Below are positions 6,102 through 10,891 of a DNA stretch of 10,891 nt, in pieces (position 1 is the first letter of the stretch; each line of letters starts with the position of its first letter). The position numbers and the translations under genes are program-made. Origin of the DNA: Clostridia bacterium (GTDB taxonomy: Bacteria; Bacillota; Clostridia; Oscillospirales; Acutalibacteraceae); contig JAILDS010000145.1 in the NCBI GenBank assembly GCA_024689165.1, positions 1-10,891 on the forward strand, in the 5' to 3' direction. The notes under the pieces are model-generated. The model searched no databases, was not told the DNA's origin, and saw nothing but the letters and a program-made list of their open reading frames with translations.

Positions 6102-6412
6102 ATGGCAATCCGGGAAATCAGATTGAAGATCGGCGGCGAATCAGAGATTTTTTCTCCTTTCGATCCCGACGGGCAAATGCTTTCGGAGGACGAGACAGAC
6201 TATCTGTCGCGGGTCTTTCTTAATAAGCACAGGCGGTGCGGTAGGATTACGTGATCAGCATCGTCAGCGACGCCCCCGTGGAATGAGGAGCGGGCAAGAG
6301 ACTCTATCCGCGCGGAATTCACCCGCCGGCAGTACGATACCGAATATTCGCTGAGGCGGCTGATGACCATGATGATCGTTCCGGCTGTCCTCTGCGCTGC
6401 GGCAGGACCCGG
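6102..6412 (+). pseudogene. Frameshifted, truncated remnant of a small membrane-protein gene
   Basis: AAGGAG (6090-6095) precedes ATG 6102, opening a 50-residue frame (MAIREIRLKIGGESEIFSPF, then DPDGQMLSEDETDYLSRVFLNKHRR) that stops at 6252-6254. Shifting frame near 6246 gives YVISIVSDAPVE (6248-6283), and shifting back at 6284 gives EERARDSIRAEFTRRQYDTE, then YSLRRL and a hydrophobic start MTMMIVPAVLCAAAG. Spliced together these resemble a clostridial family I recall, with an N-terminal FDPSGETLS element, an IVSDAPVDEERAR-like segment and a C-terminal membrane region. Here the membrane part is cut after about 15 residues and runs in frame into the phosphoesterase reading frame. The family has no function known to me. 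A sequencing error could explain one shift, but not the missing C-terminus. Confidence 0.6.
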
Positions 6413-6443
6413 CATTTTGAGAAATGGAAAAAGGAGTGCTGAA

Positions 6444-7637
6444 ATGAAAATGAAAAAGTTCCTCTGTGTTCTTATGACCGCTATGCTCGCGCTGAGCTGC
6501 TGCATCGGCGCCTATGCCTCGGACGGGGGATCGGCGGCATCTGCCTCCGGCGATAAAACACTGAAATTCAACGAAGACGGCAGCTTCAAGATCCTGATGT
6601 TCAACGACACGCAGGACCTGGGCAAAAACGGCAGCAGCAAGATGACCGACTTTCTGATAAAGGCGATAGACAGCGAAGATCCCGACCTCGTGGTCTTTGT
6701 CGGCGACCAGCTTTCCGACGTGTACCCCTTCGCCTCCGCAAAGGATTTCGCCGTCGCCGTAGAGAACATCTGCAAGCCGCTGGAGGACAGGGGCATCCCC
6801 TTCCTTGCGACGCTGGGCAACCACGACCACGACAGGGCCAACGTCCTCGACGAGGCCGGTCAATACGCGCTGTACGACCGTTTCACGATGAATTACGCCA
6901 CGGAGAACGGTCCGGACCCGTTCACATATAACGTTGAAATCAAAACGCACGACGGCAGCAGGACCGCGCTGAACATCTTCATGATGGACTCGAACAACAA
7001 AGCGCCGGAGGGCGGTTACGCGGGCATAGGAGCGGACCAGCTCGCGTGGTACAACGAGACCAGCGCCGCTCTGAAGGAGGCCAACGGCGGAACTGTCATG
7101 CCCTCCATGATCTTCCAGCACGTCCCGGTCAAGGAGATATACAATCTGTTCAAAGAGTGCAGCTGGAACACCGACGGCGCGGTCTATTCCCGCCGCGACG
7201 GCAAATGGTACGTGCTTGACGAAAACAAGATCGCCGACGACGGCGGCCGCCTCGGCGAGGCGCCCTGCAGCGAGAACTTCGACCGTATCACCGGCCAGTA
7301 TCAGGCGTGGCTTGAAAACGGCGACATCATCGGCGCGTTCTTCGGGCACGATCACGTCAACAGCTATTGGGGCGTCACGGACGACGGAATAAAAATGGGC
7401 TACAACGGGGGCTGCGGGTTCCGTTCCTACGGCGACGGCGGCTGCCGCAGCGTCCGTGTGTTCGAATTCAGCGAGGACGACGTGACGAATTATACGACGC
7501 GCCTGATCTTCCACGACGATCTGATGGATGAAAAAGCGGGTCTGGTGCTTGCGGACGTCTTCTCTCCCGCTCTGCTCACCAAGCTGATGAAGGTCGTGTA
7601 TTTCTTCTTCGGCTGGGCTATCGGGCTGTTCAAATAA
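6444..7637 (+). CDS. Secreted calcineurin-like metallophosphoesterase with hydrophobic C-terminal tail
   Basis: A 397-residue protein. The signal peptide (MKMKKFLCVLMTAMLALSCC, cleavage after AYA near residue 25) points to export. The metallophosphoesterase motifs occur in order: FNDTQD (Asp55, Gln57 in place of the common His, as in the Dcr2/purple-acid-phosphatase-like branch), VGDQ (Asp88), GNHDHD (Asn126, His127), FQHVP (His226) and GHDH (301-304). They hold a two-metal centre that cleaves phosphate esters. ATG 6444 is chosen because AAGGAG at 6431-6436 sits 7 nt upstream and a signal peptide follows at once. The open frame extends back to 6363, but that part is the membrane-protein remnant. 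The C-terminus (375-397) is an aromatic/aliphatic helix ending GLFK, like the SGNH protein at 697. A strong terminator follows. The substrate is unknown. Confidence 0.92.
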   Translation: MKMKKFLCVLMTAMLALSCCIGAYASDGGSAASASGDKTLKFNEDGSFKILMFNDTQDLGKNGSSKMTDFLIKAIDSEDPDLVVFVGDQLSDVYPFASAKDFAVAVENICKPLEDRGIPFLATLGNHDHDRANVLDEAGQYALYDRFTMNYATENGPDPFTYNVEIKTHDGSRTALNIFMMDSNNKAPEGGYAGIGADQLAWYNETSAALKEANGGTVMPSMIFQHVPVKEIYNLFKECSWNTDGAVYSRRDGKWYVLDENKIADDGGRLGEAPCSENFDRITGQYQAWLENGDIIGAFFGHDHVNSYWGVTDDGIKMGYNGGCGFRSYGDGGCRSVRVFEFSEDDVTNYTTRLIFHDDLMDEKAGLVLADVFSPALLTKLMKVVYFFFGWAIGLFK

Positions 7638-7659
7638 GACCCGCGCGAAACGAACTGCG

Positions 7660-7695
7660 GCAGGGGCTCCTTACCGGAGGCCCCTGCGTTTTTTT
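7660..7695 (+). terminator. Rho-independent terminator of the phosphoesterase gene
   Basis: GCAGGGGCTCC (7660-7670) pairs with GGAGGCCCCTGC (7676-7687) with one bulged base and a 5-nt loop, followed by seven T residues (7689-7695). Confidence 0.9.
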
Positions 7696-7773
7696 GCTTG
7701 TATTTTTCACATCCGACGCCGCGCCGCCGCGGTGCCCGGTATAAAAGTCTCTGGGCGTCCTGTCGGATTCGTT

Positions 7774-7802
7774 TTGACTTTTTTCTCCGGGCGCGGTATA
7801 AT
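7774..7802 (+). promoter_or_regulatory. Sigma-A type promoter of the alkaline-phosphatase-like gene
   Basis: TTGACT (7774-7779), a 17-nt spacer and a perfect TATAAT (7797-7802). Transcription should start near 7809, only about 23 nt before the ATG. Confidence 0.85.
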
Positions 7803-7831
7803 GCTCTCACCAAATTCCCCGGAGGCAGCAA

Positions 7832-8605
7832 ATGAACGAAAAAGTCATACTCATTCTCGTCGACGGCATGCGCCCGGACGGGCTTATGCAGTGCGGTCAC
7901 CCCTTCGTCGAAAAGCTCACTCAGATATCCGCCTATTCGCTGACGGCGCAGACCGTCATGCCGTCCGTGACTCTCCCGTGCCATATGTCGCTGTTCCACA
8001 GCGTCGACCCGGACCGCCACGGCATCACCACAAATACCTATATCCCGCAGGTCAGGCCCATTGAAGGCATTTTCGACCGGCTCGACGCCGAGGGCAAAAA
8101 GAACGGCTTCTTCTACACGTGGGAGGAGCTGCGCGATCTGGGCCGCCCGGACCACCTGCACACGGCGGTCTGCTTCAACCAGCACAAACGCCACGGCACG
8201 GACAACCTCATAACCGACGCCGCTATACGCTATATAAACGAGGAATCGCCCGACTTCCTGTTCCTGTATCTGGGCGAGACCGACGAGCTCGGCGGCCACG
8301 ACACGGGCTGGATGAGCGAGACCTACCTGAAGGTGGTCAACAACGCCGTCGGCTGCGTCGCCAAGCTGTATGAGGAGATCCCGAAGGACTACACCATAAT
8401 CCTCACAGCCGACCACGGAGGGCACGGGCGCGGCCACGGCAGCGACTGCCCGGAGGACATGACCATACCGATCTTCTGCGAGGGTCCGCTCTTTGAAAAG
8501 GGGAAGGAATACCCCGGCGGCTCCATCAAGGACATCGCGCCCACGGTCGCGAAGCTTTTAGGCGTTACTCCCGCGAAGGAATGGGAGGGCAAGTCCCTGA
8601 TCTGA
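7832..8605 (+). CDS. Alkaline-phosphatase-superfamily phosphodiesterase/nucleotide pyrophosphatase-like protein
   Basis: A 257-residue protein without signal peptide, probably cytoplasmic. The two-metal site of the superfamily can be read off: LVDGMRPD (Asp11), MPSVTLPCHMSLF with nucleophile Thr47, GETDELGGHDTGW (Asp151, His156), and TADHGGHGRGHG (Asp194, His195, then His199/His202). The order and the short length match compact type I phosphodiesterase (PF01663-like) proteins that cleave phosphodiester or pyrophosphate bonds of nucleotides, alcohols or sugars. GGAGG at 7821-7825 is 6 nt before ATG 7832. It forms a single-gene unit between a canonical promoter and a palindromic terminator. The exact substrate cannot be told; a phosphonate or phosphoglycerol substrate is also possible. 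Confidence 0.9.
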   Translation: MNEKVILILVDGMRPDGLMQCGHPFVEKLTQISAYSLTAQTVMPSVTLPCHMSLFHSVDPDRHGITTNTYIPQVRPIEGIFDRLDAEGKKNGFFYTWEELRDLGRPDHLHTAVCFNQHKRHGTDNLITDAAIRYINEESPDFLFLYLGETDELGGHDTGWMSETYLKVVNNAVGCVAKLYEEIPKDYTIILTADHGGHGRGHGSDCPEDMTIPIFCEGPLFEKGKEYPGGSIKDIAPTVAKLLGVTPAKEWEGKSLI

Positions 8606-8636
8606 ACGGGGCGGTACGTTTGACCGGAATACAGAC

Positions 8637-8678
8637 AGCCGCCGGCGGTCGACCGCCGGCGGCTTTGTAGCGTTTTGA
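8637..8678. terminator. Perfect 28-nt palindrome, probable terminator
   Basis: Positions 8637-8650 and 8651-8664 are perfect 14-bp complements (AGCCGCCGGCGGTC and its reverse) with no unpaired bases, followed by TTTGTAGCGTTTT. The T-run is broken, but the stem is very GC-rich and lies 31 nt after the stop codon. Confidence 0.7.
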
Positions 8679-8681
8679 TCC

Positions 8682-8723
8682 AGCTGTCAGCAGATAGCTG
8701 ATAGCAGATAGCGGATAGCATGT
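8682..8723 (+). repeat. Six tandem heptamers, AGCNGAT type
   Basis: Units in order: AGCTGTC, AGCAGAT, AGCTGAT, AGCAGAT, AGCGGAT, AGCATGT. The middle four fit AGCNGAT and the outer two are degenerate. The array is intergenic, just before the first ~100-bp repeat. Confidence 0.8.
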
Positions 8724-8764
8724 AGGGACCTGCAAACTCCGCGGCAGTTATCTCGAAGAGGAAA

Positions 8765-8861
8765 ACTCCCTCAGTCGCTCCGCGACAGCTCCCTCGGAGA
8801 GGGAGCCTTTAAAGCCTCCCTCCTTGAGGGAGGTGGCGTGCGTCAGCGCGACGGAGGGAGT
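8765..8861. repeat. ~100-bp palindromic repeat, copy R1
   Basis: It begins ACTCCCTC and ends GAGGGAGT. It has a mirrored build: a small hairpin (GTCGCTCCGCGAC), a GCTCCCTCGGAGAGGGAGC hairpin, a central TTTAAA, a CCTCCCTCCTTGAGGGAGG hairpin and a CGTCAGCGCGACG hairpin. Copy R2 (9311-9410) is nearly identical and in the same orientation. It has no coding content; it is a MITE- or REP-like element. Confidence 0.85.
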
Positions 8862-8869
8862 CCTGTTGA

Positions 8870-9247
8870 CTAATATCCTGCATCGACTTCGCCGATTTTT
8901 TCCTGCACTGTCCGATTGATCGTCTCACACGCAGAAGAAAACGTTTCCAAGATCTCATCATTGGAAAAACGAAGAACACTGAGGCCTAATCCTTCAAGAA
9001 AACGCGTACGTTTTGAATCATATGCTTTAGCTTCATCGGAAGTATGCTGTATGCCGTCGACTTCGATCACGAGCTTTGCCGCGTGGCAATAGAAATCGAC
9101 GATATATCCTCCGATGGTTTTCTGCCGCTGGAAACGAACGGGATAGTCGCTCAGATAATCGTACCACAGGTGATTCTCCTGAGGAGTCGCCTGTTTTCTC
9201 AGGTCTTTTGCTCGAGCGATCAGTTCCGACTTGTACGGCAGCGACAT
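8870..9247 (-). CDS. DUF559 / endonuclease-like domain protein
   Basis: A 125-residue, single-domain protein related to the restriction-endonuclease-like (Vsr-type) fold. The family pattern is visible: TPQENHLWYDYL (Glu24), VRFQRQKTIGGYIVDFYC (Asp51), then KLVIEVDGIQH (Glu62, Asp64, His68), and the C-terminal VLRFSNDEIL. These acidic residues would form a metal-dependent nuclease site; a substrate is not established for most members. ATG 9247 has AAAGGA 8 nt upstream. The gene is visibly less GC-rich than its neighbours and sits between R1 (8 nt after its stop codon) and R2 (63 nt before its start), both in the same orientation, which suggests it arrived as a repeat-bracketed unit. No methylase or other restriction partner is nearby, so a classical restriction system is unlikely. 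Confidence 0.88.
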   Translation of the reverse strand: MSLPYKSELIARAKDLRKQATPQENHLWYDYLSDYPVRFQRQKTIGGYIVDFYCHAAKLVIEVDGIQHTSDEAKAYDSKRTRFLEGLGLSVLRFSNDEILETFSSACETINRTVQEKIGEVDAGY

Positions 9248-9310
9248 TTTTTTGTTCCTTTATCGAAATTTATTTTAAGCGATTCCTTCGGCAAAGAGCT
9301 ATCCTCGGGG

Positions 9311-9410
9311 AACTCCCTCAGCCGCTTCGCGGCAGCTCCCTCGGAGAGGGAGCCTTTTAAAGCCTCCCTCCTTGAGGGAGGTGGCGCGCGTCAGCGCGAC
9401 GGAGGGAGTT
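9311..9410. repeat. ~100-bp palindromic repeat, copy R2
   Basis: It begins AACTCCCTC and ends GAGGGAGTT and has the same mirrored hairpin build as R1. Differences from R1 are few: CAGCCGCTTCGCGGCAG in place of CAGTCGCTCCGCGACAG (compensatory changes that keep the stem), one extra T in the centre, and GCGCGCG for GCGTGCG. Confidence 0.85.
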
Positions 9411-9500
9411 GTTCGGTTTTCTTTTCCACCCGCAGTGACAAGATCGTCCCAAGCAACGGCGTTTCGTTGTTTAAAGCACGCCGCGTTTCCGCCCGGCATA
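9411..9500. other. Spacer between repeats, nothing recognised
   Basis: These 90 bases between R2 and the partial copies contain a small hairpin (CAACG...CGTTG) and no ribosome binding site or credible gene. Confidence 0.5.
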
Positions 9501-9571
9501 CAGCTCCCTCGGAGAGGGGAACTCCCTCAGCCGCTCCGCGGCAGCTCCCTCGGAGAGGGAGCCTTTAAAGC
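9501..9571. repeat. Two truncated repeat copies in tandem (R3a, R3b)
   Basis: Positions 9501-9518 repeat the inner CAGCTCCCTCGGAGAGGG piece alone. Positions 9520-9571 then give the left half of the R1/R2 unit, from AACTCCCTC to the central TTTAAAGC, where it stops. The break lies 6 nt from the stop codon of the GH16 gene. The intact GCTCCCTC/GAGGGAGC hairpin could serve as its transcription stop, though without a T-run. Confidence 0.7.
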
Positions 9572-9577
9572 GCGGCG

Positions 9578-10435
9578 TCAGTCTTCGGGCAGGGCGTAGG
9601 CTCTGACGTAATCGACCTTGTACTCGGCGCAGAAGGTCGCCTTGTCGTTTTTCTCGATATTCCCGGACCAGCCGAAGGTGGGCTTTCCGTCGCCGCCGTC
9701 GACCTCGCAGGACAGTATCATGTACTCCGGCTGGGTGGAAACGCCGCCGTAAGTCGTCCGCGCGACCTCGCGGCCGTTGATGTAGAATATATACTCGTCG
9801 GGCGTCCACATCAGCCCGTAGGTGTTGAAGTTCTCATACGGGTCGTTGTCGAGCCTGAAGATGCCGACGTTCTTGTACTTCGTTTTCAGGTTGTAGCCGC
9901 TGTAATGGATGTTCTGGGTGATCTTCCAGCTCTTTTTGCCGCCGAGGTGCCAGAACGGGGACTCCATGATGTCCAGCTCCGCGCCGGCGAGAGCGTCGTC
10001 GGACTCCTTGCCGACGTTGGAATTGATCATCCAGAAGGCAGACCACAGTCCTTCGCCCTTGGGCAGTATGCATCTGCACTCGTAATAGCCGTAGGCCTGT
10101 TTGAAGCTCCTCGAGGTGTCGAGCCCGCAGGTGTACCAGCCGGGGCCGAACGCGCCGTCTTCCTTATACTGAGTACGGATGACGAGGCAGCCGTCCTCGA
10201 CGCTCGCCTGCTCCCTGGTCCAGTAGCCGCCCTTGCGCACGCCGAAGCTGTCGTGGGCGCCCCACTTGGTCTCGTCGAGCTCGTCGCCGTCGAATTCGTC
10301 CTCAAAGGTCAGCTCAAGCCCGGACACGTCGAGGGTGGGCTCTTTTTTGTTCGCGCTCGAGGTGTTGAACATGAGCAGGATGATGTTGACGAAGGCTATC
10401 ATGAAATTCAGGAACTTCGCGGGAAAAACGTCCAT
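9578..10435 (-). CDS. Glycoside hydrolase family 16 protein (endo-beta-glucanase/galactanase type)
   Basis: A 285-residue protein. The N-terminus (residues 8-27, FLNFMIAFVNIILLMFNTSS) is a signal or membrane anchor with little positive charge, so it is probably exported or tethered. The jelly-roll domain runs from LTFEDEFDGDELDETKW (42-58) through YGYYECRCILPKGEGLWSAF (115-134) to VDYVRAY (274-280). The catalytic signature ELDIMES gives nucleophile Glu153, Asp155 and acid/base Glu158, and downstream NTYGLMWTPDEYIFYING is typical of the family. GH16 retaining enzymes cut beta-1,3, beta-1,3-1,4 or related linkages, but the exact glycan cannot be read from this sequence. AAGGAG lies about 12 nt before ATG 10435, and a possible -10 (TATAAC) is at 10469-10474. 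It follows the membrane-protein gene on the same strand but is separated from it by a terminator. Confidence 0.92.
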   Translation of the reverse strand: MDVFPAKFLNFMIAFVNIILLMFNTSSANKKEPTLDVSGLELTFEDEFDGDELDETKWGAHDSFGVRKGGYWTREQASVEDGCLVIRTQYKEDGAFGPGWYTCGLDTSRSFKQAYGYYECRCILPKGEGLWSAFWMINSNVGKESDDALAGAELDIMESPFWHLGGKKSWKITQNIHYSGYNLKTKYKNVGIFRLDNDPYENFNTYGLMWTPDEYIFYINGREVARTTYGGVSTQPEYMILSCEVDGGDGKPTFGWSGNIEKNDKATFCAEYKVDYVRAYALPED

Positions 10436-10468
10436 AAACGATACTCTCCTTTTGTTTGTTATCTTACC

Positions 10469-10474
10469 GTTATA
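10469..10474 (-). promoter_or_regulatory. Possible -10 element of the GH16 gene
   Basis: Minus-strand TATAAC, 33 nt before the ATG. A TTGCAT lies 20 nt further upstream, too far for a good -35, so this is a weak call. Confidence 0.3.
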
Positions 10475-10501
10475 CTACTCCCGCGGCGTGAAGAATGCAA
10501 G

Positions 10502-10530
10502 AAAAAAAAACGGCATCTCTTTTTTGATGC
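10502..10530 (-). terminator. Terminator of the membrane-protein gene
   Basis: On the minus strand GCATC (10526-10530) and GATGC (10513-10517) form a 5-bp stem with an 8-nt A-rich loop, followed by CG and nine T residues (10502-10510). The stem is short but the tail is excellent, and it lies just after the stop codon at 10536. Confidence 0.65.
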
Positions 10531-10535
10531 ATGAT

Positions 10536-10891
10536 TCAGAAAATCAATATGACCGGACCCGCGACGAGCGCCGCGCCGGCGATCCAGCTCAGAGTCAGGA
10601 TACCGCGCTTTCTGAGCACCTGTTTCCACGTCTGCACGAACGGAATGCCCTCCGTGCCCGGGATGACCCAGAATTTGCTGTGCCCCACCCAAAGACGGTC
10701 GATCACGATCCCGTCATACCAGTTCATGACCTCGAGGAACAGCAGCGCCTGCCAATATGCGGTCCAAAATGTGCGCACGCTGTTCCAAAGGCCTATGATC
10801 AGCACCAACACCGCCAGCAGAACCAGAAGGAACGGGATCATAAACCGCTTTCTTTTTCGCGCAACCGTCTCTCTGTCCGTCAGTCCCAGTT
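10536..10891 (-). CDS. Unrecognised membrane protein (5' end cut by window edge)
   Basis: The frame is open to the right edge, giving at least 118 residues. In order, a charged segment (TDRETVARKRKRF), a long hydrophobic helix (MIPFLLVLLAVLVLIIGLW), an aromatic stretch (FWTAYWQALLFLEVMNW), a polar loop (YDGIVIDRLWVGHSKFWVIP), then a basic segment (KQVLRKR) and a C-terminal membrane helix (LSWIAGAALVAGPVILIF). An internal ATG at 10841 has no good ribosome binding site, so the true start probably lies outside. The polar loop rich in Trp, His and Asp looks conserved in character, but I cannot assign a family or function. Confidence 0.65.
   Translation of the reverse strand, partial: LGLTDRETVARKRKRFMIPFLLVLLAVLVLIIGLWNSVRTFWTAYWQALLFLEVMNWYDGIVIDRLWVGHSKFWVIPGTEGIPFVQTWKQVLRKRGILTLSWIAGAALVAGPVILIF

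Noticed and set aside
6363..6443. Upstream ATG at 6363 as start of the phosphoesterase
   Set aside because: It would bury the signal peptide behind 27 residues that belong to the broken upstream gene; ATG 6444 has an ideal ribosome binding site.
6264..7514. 416-residue minus-strand open frame
   Set aside because: It is antisense to the metallophosphoesterase and runs into the remnant region; no start signal or domain.
7490..8437. 315-residue minus-strand open frame
   Set aside because: It spans the terminator and promoter between two plus-strand genes and is antisense to both.
8870..9247. Restriction-modification system
   Set aside because: The DUF559 gene stands alone; no methylase, specificity or helicase gene lies within the window.
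8765..9571. CRISPR array
   Set aside because: There are only two full and two partial copies with irregular spacing, palindromic hairpin-rich units, and a gene between them; no cas genes.

Overview
The window looks like a chromosomal segment of an uncultured GC-rich Clostridia member, probably a gut Oscillospiraceae/Ruminococcaceae-type Firmicute. The reasons are strong AGGAGG-type ribosome binding sites, canonical TTGNNN-17-TATAAT promoters, secreted SGNH hydrolases and phosphoesterases, an ECF sigma factor next to a membrane-anchored partner, and small palindromic intergenic repeats of kinds I recall from such genomes. No rRNA, tRNA, CRISPR array or transposase is visible. The taxonomy is inference.

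Layout, left to right. A glycerophosphodiester phosphodiesterase gene (minus, cut by the left edge) lies behind a secreted SGNH-type hydrolase (minus). About 0.8 kb of non-coding DNA follows, containing a perfect 28-bp inverted-repeat pair and several other hairpins. Next is a two-gene plus-strand operon: an ECF sigma factor overlapping a membrane-anchored serpin. A bidirectional terminator separates this from a second, catalytically intact SGNH hydrolase (minus). Across a divergent promoter region lie a frameshifted remnant of a small membrane-protein gene and, in frame behind it, a secreted calcineurin-like phosphoesterase. A cytoplasmic alkaline-phosphatase-superfamily hydrolase follows with its own textbook promoter. 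The right part holds a heptamer tandem repeat, a DUF559 nuclease-like gene bracketed by two near-identical ~100-bp repeats, a third partial repeat, a GH16 glycosidase (minus), and the 3' part of a membrane-protein gene (minus) cut by the right edge.

The most interesting object is the sigma/serpin pair (2769-4869). The serpin's N-terminus looks like the short cytoplasmic segment plus transmembrane helix typical of ECF anti-sigma proteins, while the outer part is a full serpin with a recognisable reactive-centre loop. This suggests a one-protein sensor in which attack by an external protease on the serpin bait loop is transmitted to a cytoplasmic sigma factor. That mechanism is inference; the gene order, overlap and domain layout are seen directly.

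The remaining genes are mostly ester, phosphoester or glycan hydrolases, several exported, which fits a commensal that processes lipids, phosphate esters and polysaccharides at its surface. They are organised as single-gene or two-gene transcription units with their own promoters and terminators rather than as one pathway operon.
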